From assembly GCF_019059575.1 (NCBI RefSeq), contig NW_024881783.1:372001-436000 (forward strand): a stretch of DNA of 64,000 nt, read 5' to 3'. Source of the DNA: Amphibalanus amphitrite. Taxonomy: Eukaryota > Arthropoda > Thecostraca > Balanomorpha > Balanidae. This document shows, piece after piece, positions 23,501 to 34,500 of this stretch (positions are counted from its first letter, which is position 1; every line of letters begins with the position of its first letter). Position numbers and translations under genes: made by a program. The notes below the pieces were generated by a model. That model was not told the origin of the DNA, searched no databases, and saw nothing but the letters and a program-made list of their open reading frames with translations.

Positions 23501-25452
23501 CATCGCTGATATTTGACCGGCGCCAGGCTGGCTGGTGGTCAACGATCGGCACGCCTCCAGTGGCGGTTACGGCAACTACTGGTGAGCTCAAAGGGCACCA
23601 GTGTGCTACCAAATGTTGTGCTTTCCAAGGCCGTGCTTTCCATTTCACGGCCCTTTGCCCACATTTCACTATATATGGCCTTATTCACGGCAGTCGACGA
23701 TCTATATTCACAGCAATACTTAGTTCACGCAGTCTTATGAAGAGGATGTGAATATCCACGGTGACATTTCAATTTTCTTTGTCATACTCATTTTAGTGAC
23801 TGTCATCAGACATGGTTTACTAGCATATGTAGTAAGGATTTCAAATGACCTTTTCCAACACTGCGTACTATTTCTTCATGGTTTACTAGCCTTAGGAATC
23901 GGCTTACTATTCCATAAAATAGCCACTGGCCCACTGTGCAAATATATAAAATAGCTGCAGTTCAAATTTTTGTAACGTACTAGAAATATATACCACTTTC
24001 TACTACAAATATGGAAGCAGCTTTCAAAAATAGACAACTTCAACGCAGCAACTGCAATTAGTTTTCTGTAAGCTGCTCACCTTTGGCATACGCTGCTGTG
24101 GGTGGATAACTTTAGAACAATTGGTTGGTTGAAATTTACAGAGTTTGAGAATGAGCAGGGTTTGTAAGTATTTTGTAACACATTTTTTAGTACGGCTGAT
24201 GAGGCTTAGGTTACGGCATATGTTGAATGATAAGAGAAGGAAAGGTTTGGGTTGTTTCATATTTCTGGCTTCCAAGTTCCACTTCAGCTTGTTTATCATT
24301 ATGCTTCATCCCGCTGTCTCAGTCTTGCTGAAAATCCGGTGGGTTCGGGAAACGTAAGCTGTTATTGAAATTATTTTGGATTGCTCTCCATAACCTAGCG
24401 GTAGCCCTCCCCCCATAGGTTCAGCAATACCTGAAGTTAATGCATTAGGTAGTTCATCTGGATATTTGTAAAGTTACTGGCAAGTAGTAAATATCAAAGT
24501 AAGGTGGTAACCCAACATTCTGATGGAGTATGTCAATGTATCTACATGCTGTGCAAGTTCCGTGATTTTGTTAGCTGTTTCATTTTGGGGTGTGCATGGT
24601 AGGTATAAGGTAGGTACTTTAATATCCCCCAAAACTCACAAATTCATATTAGTTTAAATGCAGGCTTTTGATTATAATGTTGCCTGGGTATCCTGATTGA
24701 TTAGAAGATTATACATTTGCTAATTTAGTTTCTCCTTTAACTTTGACACCTCTAGTCTACTAATGCTTTGCTAGAATTCAGATTTCAGAATGTAGATGAA
24801 TACAGTAAATTTGATAAACATATACACTGAATTATGGGTATCAATAGCACAGATGTCATATGAATGACTGGCACTCAACTGCTTGAAGAAATTTTATGAA
24901 AAAGTTTTATGATGTTTATAACATTGCCAGAAGCATGTGCTTTGTAGCAAAGGCCTGTTCAGGAAAGGAATTATATAGGACATGTTTTCATCAAAGTAAA
25001 TATGTCAAATTTAACAGAAAAACAGCACTATCTAACCTGACCTTACTTATGCTAACGGACCACTCCTAACCTAACCTAACCTAAACTCAAACTTACCTAA
25101 CCAAGCCGCACACAAAGTTTACTACATTGCCTAACCTATGATTCTTGTACCTACACATACCTAACTGTGACAAGTGATCAGGGATAGCTCTTAGGCAAGA
25201 GGTGAAGCAAATATTTCAGGGTAAGATGAAGATATTAGTTGTTTTGCACCATTTAATAGTTGTAGGTGATTGCAATTGCTTTAGGGTCTTGAATGAAATG
25301 ACATTGCCAGCAATAAGCAATGATTGACATCTCTAATGAGATGAGACTGGTGTACAGTTTGTCCTTGCCTGACAACATTTTCCATATTCCAGGTTGATAA
25401 AATGAAGTCATTCACATGCATGGATGCACAGTGAAGAAACATATTATTAGCA
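23501..25452. other. AT-rich region upstream of the NLR gene
   Basis: There are no supported exons. It holds an interstitial run of about four CCTAA units at 25062-25085. The promoter of the NLR gene is expected here, but no clear TATA box or initiator was found. Confidence 0.4.
25062..25085. repeat. Interstitial arthropod-type telomeric repeat
   Basis: Tandem CCTAA units (TTAGG on the other strand) occur here, and shorter runs lie near 28981 and 31535-31553. TTAGG is the usual arthropod telomere unit. Confidence 0.6.
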
Positions 25453-25504
25453 ATGGACATTCCTTTTATTGATCATGAAGAATCTGATATACCTATCCAG
25501 GTAG
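25453..25504 (+). CDS. Probable NLR exon 1 (start codon)
   Basis: ATG in the context GCAATGG opens a 17-codon frame (MDIPFIDHEESDIPIQ...). Two overlapping donors follow. CAG|GTAGGT is the stronger, but only GTAG|GTAATG (ending at 25504, phase 1) matches the phase of the next exon. The following intron would be 152 bases. The true first exon could lie further upstream. Confidence 0.4.
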
Positions 25505-28500
25505 GTAATGATTACTGGTAATTTACCCCTTGAGACTCCCATTATATATCATTTATAATTTAAATATAGACAGGTAAATTGCATTGATGTGTAGATATGT
25601 ATTTATTTTGCATCTATTGGCTTCTCCATCCTCATCATTTCTTTAAGTGTATTTAGACCACCAATGTGGACTGTGCAGTGGGCTGGAGGTGGCGGCACCG
25701 ACTGACGGCGGCGCCGGTCAGCGGCCGGCGCCCGTGTTTCCCGCCCCGATCCGCCTCCACAGCTGGTACTCGGAGACAGAGGACGAGGACGATAGCGGCG
25801 AGGCGCCGGTGACCGCCGCGCGGCCCCTGCCCGACGAGATCAGCGTCAACAACCTCCTGGACGACGTGGCCAGCTGGTCGGCCGACGAGACGGACGTCGA
25901 CGGGCCGCCGCCGCTGCTGCCGGAGACGGCGCCGCCAGAGGGGGAGCCGACCCGCGGCCAGACCCCGGACACCGCCGGCACCCCCGCCAGTCCCGATCGG
26001 AGCAGTCAGGTGGGTCCCGGTATTGGATTTATAGGGGTGGGGCTGGTTGGGGGATGGGTCGGACTGGGTGGGAAGACTGAGAACTGAATGATACTTTTTA
26101 GAACGCGGTCGGTCGGTCAGCGACGACCGACTGCACTTAGTGGGATGGTGGGGACTGGGTAGAGTTGTGCGGAACAGTGTACATACAGCAGGTAGTATCG
26201 AACTACCAGGCACTGGTCTGCTTAGTGTATCAGCTCATCTCATGGGCTTGCTGGATCGCTTAAAGGTTCTACCTATATGTTCAGTAATTATGTCATGTAA
26301 GGTTAATAATGGGGAAAACCGGCATTCGATTTTCGAAAGTTCTAATGCAAAAGTTCGATCTCCATCATTTAATTGTACGAGGATGTAGGTGCTAATTTAC
26401 AAACGGTGTCAGTATGGCTAACCTTCTAGTTCGACTTACTTTACAAAATTTCGTCTTATTTGAACATGGCTTTGACCTATGTGAATGATTTAGCCCATCC
26501 AAATCAGGCAACGTATTTCATATGTCATGCTCTGTCTCGCCAAATATTATCCATCCCTTCATCATCGCTCTAATCTCCCATCGCACCGTGCCAGCCGCTA
26601 TGTTTTTGGATCCAGTTTTGCAGCGTAGTTTAAATCTCATACTGATACCGCTGCGACTATGATCTCAGTGTCGCCGTGAGAAACTCGGTCGCTGCGTGAT
26701 GCCATCACGACGGCACTCGCCGCTATCAGCTGGCTGGTCGGGCTGTGGGAACGGGTGTTGCTCGGTCCACTCGGCGTGCTCCAGTGCAGCCCGATTGGTT
26801 TCGGCCATCTGGTGCTGCCAGTAAATCGGCCGGGCTCCTGGAACCGGCTGTGATGTCGTCACTGCTGTTAGTGGTGAACAGATGGTGGTGTTGATGTTGA
26901 GTGTCAACACCAAGGTGACACAGAGTGTCAACATTCCGTGGCATCAGAGAATGGGCCGCGCAGCAGCACGGTGTAACGGTGTGTGGTTGGTCACACATCA
27001 TTGGCTATTAGTGAAACAGGTTTCTCACGGTAATCCGTTAACGTCAATTCAAGCATGACCCAAAACACCTATCAATTACTCACCATCGATTCTGCTAGCG
27101 ATCTATCGACGGCTGGTTTCTCATCTGCTCCGAACATCTCCCGTCTCCTGACATAATTGCGACTGTTGTTTAAGATTCGCCGTGCAACATAAGCCATCTG
27201 AGCCTGATCAGGTGCAAGGCACCACTTTCTGCGCGCCATCCGCCGTGATATCCGACGCTACAAAGACATTCTCGGAGGTGGTGGCCCGTGTTGACGCCTC
27301 TTTGCCTGGCCGGCCGGCGGCTGTTTGGTCTCGGAGAGGCTCCAGAGGCGCGCGGAGAGATCGGCGTGCAGTCGTGCTCCGCGTCAATCCTTCCGATCGG
27401 GACGATAAACCCGTCACGAGTCGAGAACTGGAGCCAAAGCGGCATACATACGTGTCCTGTTGATGTCCCGGGGCATGGCTAGGCTACACGTTGTTAGATA
27501 ATGACAAGCGTGTTATCGAGGTGTTAAAGGACCTTGTTTGCTGACCTAAGCCACCTTAAGCCTCGTGATAGCATTATTTCCACTGTTCGATAGGATAGGC
27601 CTAGTGGCGCTATACATGACCTGTGTGTTATATAATAATTGGGTGAAGAAGAACGGCCGCGTGGCGGTCTTGGTCACGCTTGCATGTTTTTTTTTTTTCT
27701 AAGGGCCTGTGAGCTGGCGTATGATGGACATAGCTCGCGTCCAAAAAGGCAGTAGGTAGGTAGGTACCGATAGTTCTCCTCAATCTACAGATACTTATTT
27801 CTAGTTGCGTAGCTGAGCGGGCTGGCAATTCTATCGGTGGATATATGACAAAGCAAACACATGTGGTGGTGCTGTGACTGCTCACAGGAGAGCAGGCTGT
27901 ATGCTTTTCTTCGTATCGCCGATCCAGTTGCAAGCATGCTGCTAACTTGCTAGTATGTTCGATGTTCATCGATCCAAAAACAATCACGCACCCCCTTCGC
28001 CAACCCGTGAGCTACAGCTCAGCTTACACCTCCCGTCTCTCCCGTTCACAGGCTCCGGATAGCGGTTACAGTGACGGTAGCAGCAGCGTGCCAACGCTGT
28101 CTCGACAACGGGCGGCACTCGCCGATGGCTACCCGGGTAGCGTTGGACGTACAAACTGCTACCCTGGCAGCGGCGGTACAAATTGCTACCCGGGTAGCGG
28201 GGGTACAACCGGCTACCCAGGCAGCGGAGGTGGAGGCACAAATTGCTACCCAGGTAGCGTTGGACGCACAACCGGCTACCCAGGCAGCGGAGGTGGAGGC
28301 ACAAATTGCTACCCAGGTAGCGTTGGTCGCACAATCGGCTACCCTGGCGGCGGTGGCGGCGGCGGCGGCGGCTCGGACGGCGGCGGAGAGCTGGCCGGCC
28401 TGCTGCGCGGAGTGCTCGACTCGGTCGGCCGGCCGCGACTCTCTGGCTCTGTCAGTGTCGCCAGCAGCAAGGATGTCGTTATCGGAAATGTCATCCACCT

Positions 28501-31500
28501 GCACACGGACGGCTTGATGAGCTCGCCACCGGCACCCAGTCCCAGACAGGTGCGTACGAAGGGGAACGGGGACGGGGAAGGGCCGTTTACAGGACAATTT
28601 GCCGAACTGCATTTTGCCGAATGCTTATTCGCCGAATGCCAATATGTCGAATGCATTTTGCCGACGTGTCTTTTTGCCGACGTGTCAAAAGGGCGAAGTG
28701 CTAAAAGTCGAAATGCAATTTGCCGACATGCCTTTAACTTTTTTGCCGACGTGCAATTTGCCGAAAAGTCAATTAGTCGAAATGTCAATTCACCGAAATG
28801 CTTATTTGCCGAAATGCTAATTAGTCGAAATGTAAATTTGCCGAAATGTCAATTTGCCGAAATGTCAATTTGCCGAAATGTCAATTTGCCGAAATGTCAA
28901 TTATTCGCCAAAATGCTAATTTGCCGAAATGCTAATTAGTCGAAATGTCAATTTGCCGAAATGCCAATTAGTCGAAATTAATCTAACCTAACCTGACCCG
29001 TAAGTATTAACTTTAGGACCGACTCGCTTTTCAAAGTTAGAAACCCACTTACATGTCACCAAAGTATAAGAAAAACATAACTAAACCTTACCTTACCTGA
29101 CGTACTGATTTTTGCCTACCCGTGGATAAGGAAGAAGATACATTAACCCGCGAGTTGCTGGGGGGGGGGCGTTAAACGCCCCCACTTTTTTCGCCGGGCC
29201 ATAGCGCCGCAGGCGCTATGGCCCGGCAAAAAACGGCGCGCCGCAGGCGCGCCAAATTTTGGGTACCTGTAGAGAATTAATTGAAGTTTATTTTGACAAA
29301 GTTTCAAAAAAATCGGTCGGAAAATTTTTGAGATATCGAGGTTTTAGTGACGTCATGATTTCTGAGTTTTCGACCAAAAACGGCATATGTTCAAAAAATC
29401 ATATAAAATCACATAATAGACATACAGACATGCCATAAACGCCATTAGACTGCCAATACCATGAGCAATCAAATGGCTATCTTCAATTATTGATTATCGT
29501 TCCGCATTTTCCAAAATCCTGAACTGAATCTTGGCAATTTTTCGTGACCATGATAAATGAATTTCTTAAATTGAACTTTTTGAGCCAAACACGTACACAT
29601 ATGACAAAATGAATGTCACCATCGTGTTCTACGCCCCAAATTACCTATAAAACATGTGTCACAGGCTGCGAATATCAGTTTTTATTTTCGGGGATATGTG
29701 CCTACCCGGTTGACCTGACCTTGACCCTGACCTATGCTTGACTGACCCCTATATGGGGCTGACACTCTTGTAGGCCTTATAAGATGGATTGTGCACCGTT
29801 TTGACAGAGTTTATGGCGAGAGGCGCCCATTGCGAAGTCCTGAAGTCCATGCTACTGAAAGCCCGATTTCAGGTGTTTGACCTGACCTTGACCCGACCTG
29901 TGACCTCAAAATTTAACTTTAAAGTACTCATCTGAAGCGTCTCGTCGCGCTCTTTCTTTGCCGCCTCGTGCGTTTCGCTGCGCCTATTGGTTCTCGAGCT
30001 ATCGGCTGGGGGCGTTTAACGCCCCCCCCCCCCAGCAAACGGTGGGTGGCGAAATACCCCAGCAACTGCCGGGTTAATAGATTGCAGACAATGATAAGTC
30101 AATTATTTTTAGGTTAAGTGGTTGTGCATCAGGCTTCAGGCTACACAACAATTTAACCCTCACCGGACCTATTGGTTTTCTACATACGCGCCGGCCGAGG
30201 TGGTAATTGCTGAAAGGCGATTTGCCGAATGCATTTCGCCGAATGTCATTTTGCCGAAGTGCTTTTTGCCGACCTGTCAAAAAGTCGAAATGACATTTGC
30301 CGAAATGCTTATTAGTCGTTTCGCCCCTGATGGAGCTGGCGCGTCGCGGAAAAAACGAGCGTGTGCGCCGTTACGAGACGCAGAGATTGATACCCGATTT
30401 TAAGGTCCTACGTCAACCGGTGACCTCTGAGGTCAGGTCAAGTGCCCCAAGGTACGGTTCAGTTTTTGGCGAATAACTTCGCCACAAAGGGCCGCAGGGC
30501 CGCGATTTTGGCAGCATCGTGTTTGCCTTGCTTAGGCGCGTCAAATGATATAATTTTTAATTGGGTCAGGTCAACTTAGGGTGTTGACCTCAGGTCACGG
30601 TCAGGTCAGCACCCCCAGGTCATGAAGTTGGTGGAAAGAGGTCATGTCGCATATCATTCGATTCGGCAGGTATTCTCGAGTCCATTGGTGGCTTTCCCGA
30701 CTCGCTAGCTCAATTTGATCGGGAGTTATTGACGAAAAACGAATGTGACCTTGATGACGTCATAAATGACGTCACGCAAGGTCAACATTGCAAAAGTTAC
30801 GCATCTAACCTTGCAAGGAGTGCGTCAAATCACGATTCTGTGTGCTTGAGATAGTTAGAGGTCGTTCCCGGCGCCAGAATAGCAGTTTTCATTTTTCTTC
30901 TTGACTTAGATGTAATGGTGATTGGTGGGGTCACGAAAATGACCTGACCTCGTCCTCAAATAACCTTTAGGAAAATCTGAGATATACAAGCTGTGAGACT
31001 CGTAATGGATATTAGGTCCTGCAAGTTTCATTTCCCTGTGAAAGCTCCTCTGGCCGTGAGGGCGTTGCGAAGTTGCGACATCTGAAGACCGTGCAGAGGT
31101 TCTTTTATGACGTCATAGGTCGGTGACCTGACCTGACCCGAAAATGCGGTTGATGTAAAAAGATCCGGCTTGAATCAAAGGTCAGCTATGCAAAGTTTCA
31201 GCTCTATCGCCAGCGTGTTCGGAGCTATCGCGAAAAAAACCTATGGGGGTGTGGCACCCGCACCCCCCTCGGCCGGCGAGGGTTAACCTAAAAATATTTG
31301 ACTTACCTTTGCCTGTAATCTCTCCCAAGGCATTGCCTTCGGCACTGCACTGCTTCGCCACGAGCAATTTGATGTTTATTTCCACATGGTATTGGTGCTT
31401 TTAAACTTGCTTGTGCCATGAATAATTATTAGTTATGGAATCAGGAGGTCAAAGGATATCATGTGATTTGCTTCTTACTTGGGGATTGCACCAAAAGTAA

Positions 31501-34500
31501 ATTGGTGATCGGTCCTAAGTAAATAAACACCACCTAAACTAACCTAACCTAACCAAGGTTCGCAGATTGACATTTCGGCAAAGTTATATTTCAACTAATT
31601 GACATTTCGGCAAACTGCCAATTCGGCAGATTGACATTTCGGCAAATTGACATTTCGGCAAATTGACATTTCGGCAAATTGACATTTCGGCAAATTGACA
31701 TATCGACTAATTTACATTTCGACTAATCGACATTTTGGCAAATCGCATTTCGGCAAATTTACATTTCGACTAATAGGCATTTCGGCAAATTGGCACTTCG
31801 GCAAAAAGGCATGTCGGCAAATGGCATTTGGACTTTTAGCATTTCGACTTTTTGACACGTCGGCAAAAAGCACATCGGCAAAATGACATTCGGCGAAATG
31901 CATTCGGCAAAATGACATTCGGTAAATCGCCTTTCGGCAATTTGTCCGGACACCGAAGGGCCGGGTGGCGGCCTTTTGATATGTGAGAGCTGCTTTGGTA
32001 TATTGTGGGTAGTGTGCAGTATTATATAATACTGAACGAGGCCGGTGTAAATAAATTTTCAAGACCGAGGTCCTTACTGGATTTTTGAACGAGGCCGAAG
32101 GCCGAGTTCAAAAATCAGTAAGGACTGAGGTCTTGAAAATTTATCACCGGCCGAGTTTGGTATGTATTTTACTGTATGCCAACGATGCCAACGATAAATT
32201 TATTTTCTGGACCGAAGCTCTTAGCCGACTTAGGAACGAGAACATCCCAAAATGTTGGCTTAAGTGCATTCTGGTAATGCATTTTTGACCGTGGTCAATT
32301 TGCTTACACCAGTTATTACCACACCCCTCTGGCTAATGTATTTGAATAGACCAGGCATACAGTAAAATAAAACATCGCACCTTCAACAGGCTTGTGAATG
32401 CGTGCATGGTGTAAGTTGTAACACAATATCCTTAATTTAGTGGGTAGTCTCCGATGAATGATTTTCTCAACATCGCCGCATGGTATATTTGGCTGCCTAC
32501 TGAACGCTTACATAGGTATATCGTCCTATTCTATGTTTACGTTCATGCCACGCTGCGACCACGCTTTGCAGTCTGCATCTTCAGTAAACATTCGTCGGTA
32601 GCCCGACGACCCCTCCCCCAATCTGCTCTCTCTAGCCCCTCTGCCCCTCCCGCAGCCTCCCGCGGTGGACGAGTCAACCCCTCTGCCGGAGTCCACGGCG
32701 CGTACTGTGGCGTACCTGCGCTCTCGGTGGCTGGACACACTGACCCGACTGCAGCCGATCCCGTGGTGTCCCGAGTTCAGACTGCCGCTCCAGGAGTACT
32801 ACATCGCTCTGTCGCTGCTGGTTAATGACATGCACGGCGACCGGCTGCGGCAGCCGGTGGAAATGGACCAGCTGCTGGCGCCGCTCACGGTAAGGGAACA
32901 GGTGTTTATCCTGCTCACGGTACGGCACTGTAATAGGACGTCGCACCCTGGCTGGAGCGATATTATATTGCTAGTATCTGAGATGTCTTACGGCTTACGC
33001 TTACCGCTGCTTTCTGCTGCTGAGGTGCTACTGTCTGAGAATGCGGTGTGACGAGGGAGACTGACGGGGTTCACGCGTTGCGTGTCCGGGATCTCGCCAG
33101 CGCCGCGGTCGGAACGGGCGCGCTTGGCACCCGGGGGCGAGTGTAAACATGGCTGAAAGTGAACCGTGAAGTCACCAAACGTGGGGAGAGCTCGTTAAAG
33201 TCAGTGCACCGTTATGTCGGACGTTTATAGCTCTAGGTACGGAAATCAGACGGACTTGTGGGCTAGCATTGGCGGATAATGAAGGCCCTTCTGGTACGAA
33301 CTGCACCCTGAATCCTGGCTTCTTGTGTTATGGTGCTGGCGATTCCCAATGATAACACCTAGCACGTTTCGTGTGTATTGTTAGGACTTTTGGCGAGCGC
33401 TTCAGCCCATGTAGTCAATCAATCGCTCTGATACCTACCTATCTTGCAAAGTGTCGACGTGAATACCAAAGTATACCTACGCAACAAAATCGACTTACGA
33501 AGTCGACGTGAATACTGGGGCAGTTTTGTATTTTATTGACGAAACAGGCAACTCCGCCGCAGTGCACCTTGGCTATTCTGTGTTTTAACCGTGATGGTAG
33601 AGGCTTCAGAGGCTATTCGTGACATGACAAGTTCGATATCAGGGCGTCGGCGCTCGTTTCCCTGACGTTGGTCTGCGTGTTATCGCCCCCACCAGCCGGG
33701 GGAGACGGGTCTACCCGGCGCCCGGCCGCGCCGCATCCTGGTCGAGGGTGAACCCGGCTTCGGCAAGAGCACGCTGATGCTCAAACTGCTGCACGACTGG
33801 GCGTGCGACGACGCGCCGCAGTATCTGCGCTACTTCCATGTGAGTATCGACTATCGTGGGGGGGGGGGGGCTGATTTCTCATTTAAAGACCATGGGCGCT
33901 GGTTTTGGCGTATTCTTCATTTCGCGGTAACGTTGTTGCTCAGTTTCACTCACTATGTCGTTCACTTGATATACAGACTACGTCTTCATGTAACATTTAC
34001 CGAAACTATCAATGTAATGTATCATGGGACATTGATGGACCCTATCAACTGCTTTTTGTTACTGTGCTATCTGTGCATGCTGCGCTGAATTCAACTGCTG
34101 ATACCTGGCTCCTCCCTCCCTTTTGCTCGGCAGTTCGCCTTTCTGATTCCGCTGTGGGAGTTCAACGGCTCTCTGTACAACTTCCTGCACCGGGAGCTGC
34201 TGCCGCGGCACATTGTCGGCCGTGAGCGTATGGAGCAGCTGTGGCAGTACCTGGTCGAGCACGAGGAGCGCGTGCTCTTCCTGCTGGACGGCCTGGACGA
34301 ACTGCGCGACGAGCAGCGGCCGGCCGTCACCGAACTGCTCGCCGGAAAGATGTTCCTCAACAGTACCGTGGTGGTTACATCGCGACCCAGCCACGTGGCC
34401 GAGGCGCTGCCCTGGGTGCACCGGCGGCTGGTTATACAGGGCTTCGAGCGGCCCAGCGTGGGCCGCTACGTGCGCCAATACTTCAGCTGTGTGCGCCGGC

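Noticed and set aside
28046-28612. 188-codon antisense frame opposite NLR exon 3
   Set aside because: Produced by the Gly-rich DNA repeat read on the other strand (Ala/Thr/Cys repeats).
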